A stretch of 41,593 nt of DNA, from positions 1 through 41,593 of IMG/VR virus record IMGVR_UViG_3300021964_000158, one strand, 5' to 3'. Below are positions 6,662 to 15,027 of this stretch, in pieces (positions within the stretch are counted from its first letter, which is position 1; each line of letters opens with the position of its first letter). Both the position numbers and the translations under genes were made by a program. This DNA comes from a virus. Below the pieces are notes generated by a model. The model made no database searches, was not told the origin of the DNA, and saw only the letters and a list, made by a program, of their open reading frames with translations.

Positions 6662-7799
6662 ATACGAAAAATCTTTTTTACATGACGCTGTATACCAAAA
6701 AGACACTAATGATAAAATTAGAGTTTGGCGTGCAGAAATTGGCTATAACGATGAAAATGAAGCAGGGTACAGGGTACACTCGGGAATCTTTGGAGGTAAA
6801 ACAGTAGTATCAACTTGGAAAAAAGCTGAATCTAAAAACGTAGGTAAATCCAATGAAACTACTGCTTTTGTGCAAGCTCAAAAAGAAGCAAATGCGGCCC
6901 GGATAGACAAAATTAGTCGAGGATACTGTGCCGATATTGCAATGATTGACGTAAACGATAAACCTTTTAAGCCTATGCTTGCACATACGTATGAACCCGA
7001 TAAGGTTGACTTTAAAGTCGGAGCTGTTTTAGGACAACCTAAGCTAGACGGCATTAGATGTATTGCAAAGAAAGAAGGTTTGTTTACAAGAACCGGTAAG
7101 AAGATTACCTCCTGCAATCACATATGGAGAGATATTAGAGAAATTTTTGATAAAGATCCTAATATTGTTTTAGATGGTGAATTATATAACCACGACCTTA
7201 AAGATAATTTCAATGAGATTACATCAATTGTCAGAAAACAAAAACCTACACAAGAAGATCTTAAAAAGTGCCTAAAAATTAAATACTATATCTATGATGT
7301 TGTGCAAGAAAATGCTGTAACCTATTTAGAAAGAGTTGATTTAATTGGTAGTTTAACAACCCTTTTCTCTAGAGATTACATACAAGTTGTTACTACTATG
7401 CCTTTAAGTTCTGCGGAAGAAGCAGAGTCCGCTTTAGCAGAAATGATTGAAGAGGGCTACGAAGGACTTATGATTCGTATCAACGAAATACCTTATGAAA
7501 ATAAGCGTTCTAAATCATTGTTAAAGTACAAAGAATTCTTGACAGACGAATTTAAAGTTGTTAACATAGAAGAAGGCGAAGGTAATTGGTCAGGTCATAT
7601 CAAGACCTTTGTGTGTATTAAAGAAGACGGCACTGAATTTGGTGCAGGTGTTCGAGGTAACCAGGAAACCCTCAAAGAATTATTTGAATCTAATAAAAAA
7701 CCGGATTGGGCAACAGTTCGATATTTTACACCTACACCTGACGGTGTACCAAGATTTCCTGTTGTAGTTGATTGGGGGTATGGCGAGAGAGATGACTAA
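6654..7799 (+). CDS. ATP-dependent DNA ligase
   Basis: A 381-residue ligase that seals nicks through a covalent lysyl-AMP intermediate. The nucleophile is Lys130 in motif I (QPKLDGIR). Other nucleotidyltransferase motifs follow: FTRTGK (Ia), VLDGELYNH (III), EGLMIR (IV) and SLLKYKEF (V), then an OB-like C-terminal domain. The first 90 residues (KIRVWRAEIG...GKTVVSTW) look like a WGR-type domain found ahead of some phage ligases. The ATG at 6654 overlaps the upstream gene; no upstream extension is needed. It likely serves phage DNA replication with the RNase H downstream. Confidence 0.93.
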   Translation: MTEYEKSFLHDAVYQKDTNDKIRVWRAEIGYNDENEAGYRVHSGIFGGKTVVSTWKKAESKNVGKSNETTAFVQAQKEANAARIDKISRGYCADIAMIDVNDKPFKPMLAHTYEPDKVDFKVGAVLGQPKLDGIRCIAKKEGLFTRTGKKITSCNHIWRDIREIFDKDPNIVLDGELYNHDLKDNFNEITSIVRKQKPTQEDLKKCLKIKYYIYDVVQENAVTYLERVDLIGSLTTLFSRDYIQVVTTMPLSSAEEAESALAEMIEEGYEGLMIRINEIPYENKRSKSLLKYKEFLTDEFKVVNIEEGEGNWSGHIKTFVCIKEDGTEFGAGVRGNQETLKELFESNKKPDWATVRYFTPTPDGVPRFPVVVDWGYGERDD

Positions 7800-8019
7800 C
7801 GAAAAGAAGATTCTATTCCTAACTGATATCATTGAACAGAAGGTTAGGAAAGAACAGGAGTTAGAATTCTATCAAAAGGAGCTCGAGAAGCTGCAACAAA
7901 AAATGTTTTGGGTTAAAAAAGAAATAGATTTGACTAATACTATTATAAGTATTATAGAAGATGAAAAAGTTATAGATATTCGTGCTATTGCCAATCAAAA
8001 TGAAAGTGAGGAAACATGA
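7792..8019 (+). CDS. Small coiled-coil protein
   Basis: From the ATG at 7792 this is a 75-residue, highly charged protein with heptad-like pattern over residues 5-55 (KVRKEQELEFYQKELEKLQQK). It overlaps the ligase stop by 8 bases and the next start by ATGA. In-frame upstream ATGs at 7768 and 7780 exist, but the GAGAGAG before 7792 is the better ribosome site. Function unknown. Confidence 0.6.
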   Translation: MTNEKKILFLTDIIEQKVRKEQELEFYQKELEKLQQKMFWVKKEIDLTNTIISIIEDEKVIDIRAIANQNESEET

Positions 8020-8261
8020 TTACATTTAAATACGAACCAGGTGAAGAACATAAACCACATACATCAGTTATGTGCGTAAATATGCATGTGGCTGATGGAG
8101 CATCCTTAGATGAAATGTGCCAAGCTTTTGAAGATTTTATAAAAGGAGTTGGTTACCAATTACCTAACGGGGTTCATATTGGGTATGAATATGAAGAAGA
8201 AAACACTATACATAATAGTGCTCAAACAGAGTTTAGTTTTATGACAAGAGGACAGGGTTAA
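8016..8261 (+). CDS. Conserved phage hypothetical
   Basis: An 81-residue protein with VADGASLDEMCQAFEDFIKGVGYQLP, a pattern I recall in small T4-like marine phage proteins of unknown role. Overlaps both neighbours by one to four bases. Confidence 0.65.
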   Translation: MITFKYEPGEEHKPHTSVMCVNMHVADGASLDEMCQAFEDFIKGVGYQLPNGVHIGYEYEEENTIHNSAQTEFSFMTRGQG

Positions 8262-8506
8262 TGCCAAAGAAAAAGAAACAACGGGAATCAAAAACTTCTG
8301 CAGGAATTGTGGGTTCACCTCGCAGTTCTAGGGATAAAACAGCACCTGAGTATAAACTTCTTCGTGCTATTCGTCAGCGTGAGGCATGGCAAGCTGGAAA
8401 GAATGTAGTTTTGACGATTGAAAATCCAGACAAGAATGCTACTAACATGCGCTATATCAAAATCAATGCTAGAGATTATTGGGGGAGCCCAAAGACAAAT
8501 GGTTGA
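8261..8506 (+). CDS. Small basic protein, possible nucleic-acid binder
   Basis: An 81-residue protein with a strongly basic N-terminus (MPKKKKQRESK) and further Arg/Lys throughout. The composition suggests nucleic-acid binding but no fold is recognised. It shares one base with the upstream stop (TAATG) and overlaps the glutaredoxin start. Confidence 0.6.
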   Translation: MPKKKKQRESKTSAGIVGSPRSSRDKTAPEYKLLRAIRQREAWQAGKNVVLTIENPDKNATNMRYIKINARDYWGSPKTNG

Positions 8507-8759
8507 ATCTAAAATTACTATTTGGGGGACAACTAATTGTCCCGCTTGTATCCTTTGTAAACAAGCATGTGAGTCTTTAAATTTAAACTTCGAATATAAA
8601 GATATAGATAAAGGTTCAAGAGCTGAGTTTTTAGAAAAGTTTCCTGCTATATTTCAAGTTCCTCTAATCGAGTGGAACGGTAAAGTATATGAAGGATATG
8701 AAAAGTTTGCTGAAGCAATCGAGAGTAACATTAATAATTATGGAGATGGACAATTATGA
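8499..8759 (+). CDS. Glutaredoxin-like protein
   Basis: An 86-residue thioredoxin-fold protein. The ITIWGTTNCPACILCKQA segment carries the CPAC redox motif near residue 14, and IFQVPLIEWNGKVYEGYEKF carries the cis-Pro (VPLI) and the glutathione-site Gly region. T4-like phages often encode glutaredoxins to reduce ribonucleotide reductase. A GGGGGAG ribosome site precedes the ATG inside the previous gene. Confidence 0.88.
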   Translation: MVESKITIWGTTNCPACILCKQACESLNLNFEYKDIDKGSRAEFLEKFPAIFQVPLIEWNGKVYEGYEKFAEAIESNINNYGDGQL

Positions 8760-9061
8760 CAACCGCAAATCCAAGACCTATCACACTTCAAGAAATTAAA
8801 GATAAATTAAAAGGCGATGCTAAAGTGACCGTATATTTTAAAAAGATTAACGGTGAACCAAGACGTATGATTTGTACATGGAATGAAAAATATGTTCCGT
8901 ATAACAATGAAATCGCTCAAGTTAAGAAAGTGTCCGAAGAAGAGACAAAGGAAAAGACATCTTTGTCCGTTTGGGATACAGAAAAGAATGATTGGAGGTC
9001 TTTCCGTCTTGACAGCATCTATCGTATTAATGCGGAACAGGTGAAATATGCCGGAAGTTAA
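8756..9061 (+). CDS. SH3-like beta-barrel protein (WYL_2/DUF2693-like)
   Basis: A 101-residue protein with VTVYFKKINGEPRRMICTW and a distal LSVWDTEKNDWRSFRLDSI, the pattern of the small Sm-like/SH3-like DUF2693 (WYL_2) family common in phages. It probably binds nucleic acid or protein, but its function is unknown. It overlaps glutaredoxin (ATGA) and the glycosyltransferase start (14 bases). Confidence 0.7.
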   Translation: MTTANPRPITLQEIKDKLKGDAKVTVYFKKINGEPRRMICTWNEKYVPYNNEIAQVKKVSEEETKEKTSLSVWDTEKNDWRSFRLDSIYRINAEQVKYAGS

Positions 9062-9992
9062 TGAACAAAACAAAAACGCCATGGGTGGAACTGAACTCAT
9101 GGCAAATCGAATTGAGAGAGACTGTAACCAGTCTCTCCTTTCGCAGTTTCAAATTATCCATAGTCGTGTTAGAGATTTAGATGATTCCAAGAAAAAGATT
9201 CTAGTATGCCATGATCTAGCGACAGATCCAGAAGTTCAGCATCTTAAGGATGGTGGGTGGTCAAAGTTTGACCAAATTGTATTTGTTTCACATTGGCAAA
9301 GAGAACAGTATTTTATGTACTTGGGTGTGCCATATGATGTTTCGGTTGTAATGCCTAATGCTATTGAACCTATTGAACAGCATGAAAAGCCAGATACTAA
9401 AGATAAAATCAACCTAGTATATTTTGCAACACCTCATCGAGGATTAGATTTGTTATATGTTGCGTTTAATCAACTAGCGAAAGAACATAAGAATATTCAT
9501 CTTAATGTGTATTCTTCTTTTGATTTGTATGGTTGGGGACAGCGAGATGAAAGTCACCAAAAACTTATTGATGCACTAAAAGAACATTCTAATATTACAT
9601 ATAATAGATCTGTTCCTAATGCAGATATGAGAGAAATTTTAAAAAATCAACATATCTTTGCATACCCATCGATTTGGCAAGAAACCTCATGTCTTTGTTT
9701 GATTGAGGCACTATCTGCGGGTCTATATTGTGTACACTCGTCTCTTGCCGCACTACCCGAGACATCTATGGGATTAACACAAATGTATGATTTTTCAGAT
9801 GGTATTCAGAATCATATTGACCGGTTTTATTTAGAGTTGAAAAAGGCTATCGTAATGCATGAGCAAAACTATAAAAGAGTGAGCCAGAGCATGGAAAGCG
9901 TAAAAACTATTGCAGATTTTAAGTATGATTGGGGACAGCGTAAGTTGCAATGGAATCAATTGTTAAAAGATGTGTTGACAAGATCAGAATAA
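9048..9992 (+). CDS. Glycosyltransferase, GT-B/GT4-like
   Basis: A 314-residue GT-B-type glycosyltransferase. An early MGGTELMANR resembles the Gly-rich donor/acceptor loop. The middle reads FVSHWQREQYF and VVMPNAIE, and the C-terminal domain has IFAYPSIWQETSCLCLIEALSAGLYCV with the EX7E-like pattern of GT4 retaining enzymes. It would move a sugar from a nucleotide-sugar to an unknown acceptor such as phage DNA, capsid or cell surface. The chain is shorter than typical two-domain GT4 enzymes, so the N-terminal domain is reduced. It ends at a promoter that overlaps its stop. Confidence 0.82.
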   Translation: MPEVNEQNKNAMGGTELMANRIERDCNQSLLSQFQIIHSRVRDLDDSKKKILVCHDLATDPEVQHLKDGGWSKFDQIVFVSHWQREQYFMYLGVPYDVSVVMPNAIEPIEQHEKPDTKDKINLVYFATPHRGLDLLYVAFNQLAKEHKNIHLNVYSSFDLYGWGQRDESHQKLIDALKEHSNITYNRSVPNADMREILKNQHIFAYPSIWQETSCLCLIEALSAGLYCVHSSLAALPETSMGLTQMYDFSDGIQNHIDRFYLELKKAIVMHEQNYKRVSQSMESVKTIADFKYDWGQRKLQWNQLLKDVLTRSE

Positions 9993-10003
9993 TGTGTTAC
10001 TAT
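9975..10003 (+). promoter_or_regulatory. Sigma70-like promoter
   Basis: TTGACA at 9975-9980, 17-bp spacer, TACTAT at 9998-10003. The -10 lies inside a perfect TGTGT/ACACA dyad (9993-10008). The leader carries the ATTGATTGA sequence found after several other promoters here. Confidence 0.75.
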
Positions 10004-10033
10004 ACACATATAAATTGATTGATGGAGGCCTAA

Positions 10034-11149
10034 ATGCCAGCTGCTAAGAAAACTACTCGACTGCCAAGACGTCCAAAAACTGGGTTGCAAGCAGCACCCA
10101 GGGATAACTTTGACCGTTGTAAGTATTATTTTCACTATGAGATTGCAGCAAAGGATGTTGGTCCTTTGGTTAAGGAATGGATTAAGAAAGAGTTCTCGAA
10201 AGAGGACGCTAAAGCAATTTTAGCTAATCCAGAATATCAATTTACTATGTTCAGTCATTGGGCTGCAACAATCTTTTGGTTGAATGAAGGTCTTGAGTGG
10301 GAAGAAAGATGGTATTGTTTCCGTGATAGGGTTCATGCTCATTACGAAAAGTTGATTGAACCAGGTAAGAAAATTCTCAAAACGAAAAAAGATGATGAGG
10401 AAAAAAAATCAAATGTTATTCGTTTGACTCCTCAACAGTTGATGGCGAGAAAAATTAATGAAACTATAATGACTGATATCGATGAGTTAGAAGACGCATG
10501 GATTGAAGGTAAGAAAGAGACAATTGATGTCTATGCACTATTCAAGAAACACGATCTTAAACCGATGGCTGTGCCACAAGTTCGTGCAAAAATTGAAGGT
10601 TGGTTGGAAGAATATTCGGGCGCTTATAACAAGGTTGATGAACAGCTAGTCGAAGGATATTCTCATATCAGTCGACCTGAATTGAAGCGAAGGGTTAAGG
10701 CATGTGAAGATATGATTTCCGATCTTGACCGTATCGTACAGGCAGGTAAGGCAACCCGCAAACCTCGAGTGAAGAAAGCAAAAGCAGCAGACAAGCAGAT
10801 TACACAATTGAAATATCAAAAAGAAGATATGGATCTTAAAATCGTATCTGTCAATCCCGTAACGATTATCGGCGCTGTTCGCTTAATCGTTATTAATACT
10901 AAGTATCGAACTGTGACAGAATACATTACATCTCGCAGAGAGGGGTTTGAGATTAAAGGCACAACCTTGCAAGGTTTTGATGTAGATCAATCTCGCACAA
11001 AAACAATGCGTAAACCTAGCGAGTTTATTCCAATGTGTCAAAAAACAATCCGACAATTTGGCAAAGCATTTGATGCATTGACCACTAAAGAAACAAAACC
11101 AAACGGAAGAATTAATACGGATTGTGTGTTGATTAAAGTAGACAAATGA
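10034..11149 (+). CDS. Large conserved phage hypothetical
   Basis: A 371-residue, Lys/Arg-rich, largely helical protein. The N-terminus is basic (MPAAKKTTRLPRRPK), and a second basic linker (KATRKPRVKKAKAADK) near residue 245 separates a helical N-domain from a beta-rich C-domain with IVSVNPVTIIGAVRLIVINTKYRTVTEY. I recall this C-terminal pattern from marine T4-like phages, without a known function. Its position after a strong promoter and before RNase H suggests early/middle expression. It may bind DNA or RNA. Confidence 0.75.
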   Translation: MPAAKKTTRLPRRPKTGLQAAPRDNFDRCKYYFHYEIAAKDVGPLVKEWIKKEFSKEDAKAILANPEYQFTMFSHWAATIFWLNEGLEWEERWYCFRDRVHAHYEKLIEPGKKILKTKKDDEEKKSNVIRLTPQQLMARKINETIMTDIDELEDAWIEGKKETIDVYALFKKHDLKPMAVPQVRAKIEGWLEEYSGAYNKVDEQLVEGYSHISRPELKRRVKACEDMISDLDRIVQAGKATRKPRVKKAKAADKQITQLKYQKEDMDLKIVSVNPVTIIGAVRLIVINTKYRTVTEYITSRREGFEIKGTTLQGFDVDQSRTKTMRKPSEFIPMCQKTIRQFGKAFDALTTKETKPNGRINTDCVLIKVDK

Positions 11150-11517
11150 GCAATGTAATTGATTTTGAAAAAGCTAAATTTAATTTGCAGATGGATAAAC
11201 TGGCAAAGGTAATAGCCGATGATTTAGCCAAATCTTCGGCAAATGATAATAACCCAAAACTTCCAGAATATAGCACTGATTTTGCTTTAATGGTGACTAG
11301 AGATATACTTAACTTTCTAGAAGAGCTCGGATATAATTTAACAGTAGATGAAAACTTAATCTATGATATAATGCTAATTATTGAAAGTAATAAATCTATG
11401 CTTTATAGGTTACACGGTGAAAATCATCCGATGCATCAAGTAGGTAAAGATTTGTTTGAAATAGATAACCCCTATAAAACTTTAGAAGAAATCTTAAACG
11501 ACCTTCTAGAAGAATGA
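11146..11517 (+). CDS. Conserved hypothetical
   Basis: A 123-residue acidic helical protein overlapping the preceding stop (ATGA). A C-terminal YRLHGENHPMHQVGKDLFEI segment is notable for three His. I recall similar small proteins in marine phages; function unknown. Confidence 0.65.
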   Translation: MSNVIDFEKAKFNLQMDKLAKVIADDLAKSSANDNNPKLPEYSTDFALMVTRDILNFLEELGYNLTVDENLIYDIMLIIESNKSMLYRLHGENHPMHQVGKDLFEIDNPYKTLEEILNDLLEE

Positions 11518-11558
11518 TATATATTATATAATGATTAAATAAAACCTAGGAGTAAATA

Positions 11559-12410
11559 ATGATTATCGTGGATCTAAACCAGGTAATGATATCTAATATG
11601 ATGGCTCAGATTGGAAATCATACCGATGCATTGCTTGATGAAGGCATGCTGAGACACATGATCTTGAACACATTAAGATCTAATCGAAATAAATTTCATA
11701 ATGAATATGGTGAGTTACTTATCTGTGCTGACGATAAGAACTATTGGCGTAAGAAGGTATTTCCATACTACAAAGCAAATCGTAGAAAGTCGAGAGAAGA
11801 TTCTGAACTTGACTGGAATATGATTTTTACATCGCTCAATAAAATCAAAGCAGAGATTGCAGAGTTTTTTCCCTATAAAGTTATCCAGATTGAAACTGCG
11901 GAAGCAGATGATATCATCGGTACGATTGTACACTTAGAAGGTAAAGAACTAAATACAGGAGAACCTATTCTAATCTTGTCAGGTGATAAAGATTATATTC
12001 AGTTACACAAGTACGCAAATGTATCTCAATATGATCCGACAAGAAAAAGGTGGATAAAGCACGACAGCCCAGAGCAGTTTTTGTATGAGCAAATTATTCG
12101 TGGCGATTCTGGTGATGGAGTGCCTAATGTGTTATCTGCTGATAATTGCTTGGTGGTAGGTGAACGTCAAAAACCTATTACCAAAAAACGTATTGCTGAA
12201 TGGAAAGATGTCACAATGCGTTCCGCTGAAGTAGAAAGAAACTTCCATCGAAATCAAGCACTGATTGATTTGTCTAAAGTACCTGATAGTATTAAAAATC
12301 AGGTAATCGATAAATACAGAGAAGAGAATGATAAAGATAGAAGCCAACTTCTTAACTACTTTATTAAAAACAAACTTAGAAACTTAATGGAAAATATATC
12401 GGAGTTTTAA
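11559..12410 (+). CDS. rnh: T4-type RNase H (5'-3' exonuclease, FEN-like)
   Basis: A 283-residue member of the FEN/5'-3' exonuclease family that removes RNA primers in T4-like replication. Metal-binding motifs are in order: IIVDLNQVM at the start, ICADDKNYWRKKVFPYYKANRR around residues 50-70, TAEADDIIGT near residue 122, LSGDKDYIQL near residue 146 and IIRGDSGDGVPN near residue 186. The acidic cluster is intact, so it should be active. It lies a few genes downstream of the ligase and upstream of other replication-related genes. A CTAGGAG ribosome site precedes the ATG. Confidence 0.9.
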   Translation: MIIVDLNQVMISNMMAQIGNHTDALLDEGMLRHMILNTLRSNRNKFHNEYGELLICADDKNYWRKKVFPYYKANRRKSREDSELDWNMIFTSLNKIKAEIAEFFPYKVIQIETAEADDIIGTIVHLEGKELNTGEPILILSGDKDYIQLHKYANVSQYDPTRKRWIKHDSPEQFLYEQIIRGDSGDGVPNVLSADNCLVVGERQKPITKKRIAEWKDVTMRSAEVERNFHRNQALIDLSKVPDSIKNQVIDKYREENDKDRSQLLNYFIKNKLRNLMENISEF

Positions 12411-12868
12411 TGACTACATTAGCGATTAGTGAAATCATCAGTGAAGTGACCCAAATCAAACAAAAGGTTGATAAGGCTGCTTATTTGCAAAAGAATAATT
12501 CTAGAGAATTGAGAAACATTCTTAAGGTGTGGTATGATAAGGATTTGGAATTTAACATTCCAAACACCCCTCCCCCTTATACTCCTTCTGATTTTCCAGA
12601 TAGTCATGGTATGTTGTATAGAGAAGCAAGAAAGCTAAAGTACTTCATCAAAGGGTACGAAGGCGATAATCTCACTCCTATGCGTAGAGAAGCTCTATTC
12701 ATTCAGATCCTCGAGGCTGTAGATCCAGAAGATGCAAAACTATTAGTTCAAGTTATTAGTAAAAAACCAGTTAAAGGTTTGACAGTTCAAACGATTAATA
12801 TGGCATTTCCTAATATGATTCCCGTAGAAGAAGATTCTGAGGACGAACCCAAAGATGAGCAAGAATAA
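12410..12868 (+). CDS. Conserved phage protein (DUF6433-like)
   Basis: A 152-residue protein resembling a T4-superfamily family (DUF6433-like): an N-terminal helix, the Pro-rich PNTPPPYTPSDFPD, RREALFIQILEAVDPEDAKLL and GLTVQTINMAFPNM. Function is unknown, though it is often near replication genes. The C-terminus is acidic. It shares one base with the RNase H stop (TAATG). Confidence 0.75.
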   Translation: MTTLAISEIISEVTQIKQKVDKAAYLQKNNSRELRNILKVWYDKDLEFNIPNTPPPYTPSDFPDSHGMLYREARKLKYFIKGYEGDNLTPMRREALFIQILEAVDPEDAKLLVQVISKKPVKGLTVQTINMAFPNMIPVEEDSEDEPKDEQE

Positions 12869-13013
12869 GAGTTTCCGTGATTGGTTTGACGAAGACATTG
12901 AGCGAGAAAAGAAATTTAAAAAATCTGATGGCAAGCGGTATGATAAAAAGAAAGCCGCTATCCAAAAAGCTCGCAAACAAAAAAATAAACAAAAAAATTC
13001 ATATTTTTCATAG
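12855..13013 (+). CDS. 52-residue Lys-rich protein
   Basis: Short frame starting MSKNKSFRDWFDED and continuing as a Lys/Arg-rich tail (KRYDKKKAAIQKARKQKNK). It overlaps the upstream gene by 14 bases and ends just before a promoter. The extreme basic composition suggests nucleic-acid interaction. Function unknown. Confidence 0.6.
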   Translation: MSKNKSFRDWFDEDIEREKKFKKSDGKRYDKKKAAIQKARKQKNKQKNSYFS

Positions 13014-13020
13014 AAACCGG

Positions 13021-13049
13021 TTGACATTCTCTTAAGATATTGTTACTAT
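13021..13049 (+). promoter_or_regulatory. Sigma70-like promoter
   Basis: AAACCGGTTGACA with -35 at 13021-13026, 17-bp spacer and TACTAT at 13044-13049 (TATAAT at 13047 is possible with a long spacer). The spacer holds the palindrome TCTTAAGA. It drives the HAD phosphatase gene. Confidence 0.75.
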
Positions 13050-13074
13050 AATAATATAGAGAAAAGAGGTAAAA

Positions 13075-13647
13075 ATGAAAAATAAAGTGATTCTTGTTGA
13101 TTGTGATGGTGTTCTCTTTGATTGGGAATACGCTTTCGACAGGTGGATGAATAAGCATGGATATACAATTTATTATCCTAATGAATACAAAGTAAGTAAC
13201 AAATACGGTATTCCTAAAGAAGAGGCTAACAAGCTAACTCGAATGTTTAATGAGAGTGCTTGGATTAGGAAATTGCCTCCTTTAAGAGACGCTATTAAAT
13301 ATGTCAAAAAATTGCATGAGGAACATGGATTTGTATTCCACGCAATTACTAGTTTGAGTGATGACTATTACGCTCAACACTTAAGGACTAAAAACTTAAT
13401 TGAGTTATTTGGCCCTACTGTGTTTGAGAAATATGTATATCTTGATACTGGTGCCGATAAAGATGAAGCTCTAGCTGAATACAAAGGCACTGGTTGCTGG
13501 TGGGTCGAAGACAAAGCAGAAAATGCTGATGTTGGCGCTGACCTAGGATTAGAAGCAATCTTGATGAACCATCATCATAATGCTAAGGACAATCCGGATG
13601 CAATTAGGGTGAATAACTGGGAAGAAATATACCACACTATTGTATAA
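13075..13647 (+). CDS. HAD-family phosphatase (5'-nucleotidase-like)
   Basis: A 190-residue haloacid dehalogenase-fold protein. Motif I is VDCDGVLFD (nucleophile Asp9 and acid/base Asp11), motif II is the ITSLSD region, and the C-terminal acidic motif is WWVEDKAENADVGADLGL. Size and order fit a NT5C/YorS-like 5'(3')-deoxyribonucleotidase, which would balance dNMP pools, but other phosphomonoester substrates are possible. It is preceded by AGAGG and a strong promoter and followed by a hairpin. Confidence 0.83.
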   Translation: MKNKVILVDCDGVLFDWEYAFDRWMNKHGYTIYYPNEYKVSNKYGIPKEEANKLTRMFNESAWIRKLPPLRDAIKYVKKLHEEHGFVFHAITSLSDDYYAQHLRTKNLIELFGPTVFEKYVYLDTGADKDEALAEYKGTGCWWVEDKAENADVGADLGLEAILMNHHHNAKDNPDAIRVNNWEEIYHTIV

Positions 13648-13650
13648 ATA
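13643..13650 (+). promoter_or_regulatory. T4-type late promoter overlapping the HAD gene stop
   Basis: Exact TATAAATA spanning the stop codon of the HAD gene, oriented toward the MPTYNF and phoH genes. Predicted start lies just before the 13669 hairpin. Confidence 0.5.
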
Positions 13651-13668
13651 CTATTACAGTGGTAACAA

Positions 13669-13697
13669 AAGGCGGGCCATTGTGTCCGCCTTATTTG
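13669..13697 (+). terminator. Hairpin, weak intrinsic terminator
   Basis: AAGGCGG/CCGCCTT 7-bp stem with a 10-nt loop, followed by ATTTGTAAT. The T-run is short, so read-through into the downstream gene is likely. Confidence 0.55.
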
Positions 13698-13713
13698 TAA
13701 TAAGAGGAAATTA

Positions 13714-13965
13714 ATGCCTACATATAATTTTAGAAATAATGAAACCGGTGAAGAGTTTGAAATTCAGATGCGAATATCTGAATTAGATGACTATAAGAAA
13801 AATAATCCTAACCTGACTCAGTTCCTCACTGGTGCACCTTCCGTTGCTTACGACTCAGCCTCGCTGGGTGTTCGTAAGACTGACGATAATTTTAATTCCC
13901 TGTTAAAACATATCAAGAAGGGTAACTCCAAAGGAACTACCAAGTCAACTATTAATACTAGATAA
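13714..13965 (+). CDS. FmdB-like small phage protein lacking the zinc ribbon
   Basis: An 83-residue protein beginning MPTYNFRNNETGEEFE, the start typical of FmdB-type regulators, but with none of the Cys pairs of their zinc ribbon. The C-terminus has GVRKTDDNFNSLLKHIKK, as in T4-superfamily homologues I recall. Function unknown. An AAGAGG site precedes it. Confidence 0.7.
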   Translation: MPTYNFRNNETGEEFEIQMRISELDDYKKNNPNLTQFLTGAPSVAYDSASLGVRKTDDNFNSLLKHIKKGNSKGTTKSTINTR

Positions 13966-13974
13966 GGAAGATGA

Positions 13975-14733
13975 ATGGTAGCACCCCATCAAAATCAACG
14001 ACTAACTAAAAAACAAAAACGAACATTGAAACAGCAGGGGGTATTAGACAAAGATAAAAATTTCGGTCCAGGGTTTGCACCAAGAACGGATATCAAACCT
14101 ATGACAATGAACCAGAGAGTTGCTTTTGAAGCATGGAATCGAGGTTCTAATTTAATGCTACATGGAATTGCAGGAACAGGTAAAACATTCCTTGCATTTC
14201 ACTTTGCGCTAAAATCGTTGTTCAATTCTAATAGACAGTATAAGAAAATCTATGTTATCAGATCAACGGTTCCATCTAGAGATATGGGTTTCCTTCCGGG
14301 AAGCACAAGAGACAAGATGAAAGTATACGAAGGACCGTATTACGATATTTGTAAGAAGTTATTTGATAGAGGCGATGCCTATGATATCCTTAAACAAAGA
14401 TTTAATATCGAATTTTTATCTACTTCATTCTTAAGAGGTGCAACTTTTGATGATTGTATTATTATCGTTGATGAAGTTCAGAATATGAATGATATGGAAC
14501 TGCATACTGTAATGACTAGAATTGGCGAGAATTGTAAAATCATTTTCTGTGGCGATGTTAAGCAAGACGATTTGACATCTAAGAGATTTAATGAAGAGTC
14601 GGGTCTTAGTAAGTTCATGGAAATCATTCGTAACATGAGAGAGTTTCATTTTGTTGAATTTGTTAAAGAAGATATCGTAAGAAGTAAATTAGTAAAATCA
14701 TATATAATCGAAAGAGATAGGCAAGGTTTATGA
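13975..14733 (+). CDS. phoH: PhoH-like ATPase
   Basis: A 252-residue P-loop ATPase of the PhoH family, a marker gene common in marine phages. Walker A is HGIAGTGKTFLAFH (residues 63-76) and Walker B is CIIIVDEVQNM near residue 162. STVPSRDMGFLPGSTRDKM is the characteristic PhoH block, and IIFCGDVKQDD is the sensor-like region. The biochemical role in phages is unclear; RNA-related and phosphate-stress functions have been proposed for the family. The stop overlaps the next start (ATGA). Confidence 0.92.
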   Translation: MVAPHQNQRLTKKQKRTLKQQGVLDKDKNFGPGFAPRTDIKPMTMNQRVAFEAWNRGSNLMLHGIAGTGKTFLAFHFALKSLFNSNRQYKKIYVIRSTVPSRDMGFLPGSTRDKMKVYEGPYYDICKKLFDRGDAYDILKQRFNIEFLSTSFLRGATFDDCIIIVDEVQNMNDMELHTVMTRIGENCKIIFCGDVKQDDLTSKRFNEESGLSKFMEIIRNMREFHFVEFVKEDIVRSKLVKSYIIERDRQGL

Positions 14734-14909
14734 TTGATGATACATTCACTGTAACGCTTGAAGAAGATCCGAAAACCGGAGATTTAATGATGCCAATTCC
14801 AACTGAGCTTTTAAATCAGATGGGGTGGGATGATGGTGATATATTGCTATGGGAAGAGATGTCTAATGGTTCATATTCACTAAAGAAAAAAGAGGAAGAA
14901 AATGGCTGA
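14730..14909 (+). CDS. AbrB/SpoVT-like small protein
   Basis: A 59-residue protein overlapping the phoH stop. The segment GDLMMPIPTELLNQMGWDDGD is the swapped-hairpin AbrB/MazE-like signature, followed by LLWEEMSNGSYSLKKK. Such domains bind DNA as dimers, so it may be a small regulator. No toxin partner is recognised next to it. Confidence 0.68.
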   Translation: MIDDTFTVTLEEDPKTGDLMMPIPTELLNQMGWDDGDILLWEEMSNGSYSLKKKEEENG

Positions 14910-15027
14910 TAAAGAAAAACTTAGAGTTCTTGAAGATGAGAACGGAAACCGCTATGCAAAACAATTTACAAAGGCTCAATTACAAGAGCATTTGGCAAAG
15001 AATCCGGGGCATACCGTTATTAGATAA
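14902..15027 (+). CDS. 41-residue hypothetical
   Basis: Short frame MADKEKLRVLEDENGNRYAK... ending at TAA that shares a base with the next ATG. It overlaps the AbrB-like gene by 8 bases. Tight packing supports it; function unknown. Confidence 0.55.
   Translation: MADKEKLRVLEDENGNRYAKQFTKAQLQEHLAKNPGHTVIR

Noticed and set aside
13669-13697. A riboswitch or regulatory leader ahead of the MPTYNF/phoH genes
   Set aside because: Only one simple hairpin with a short T-run is seen; a weak terminator is the simpler explanation.
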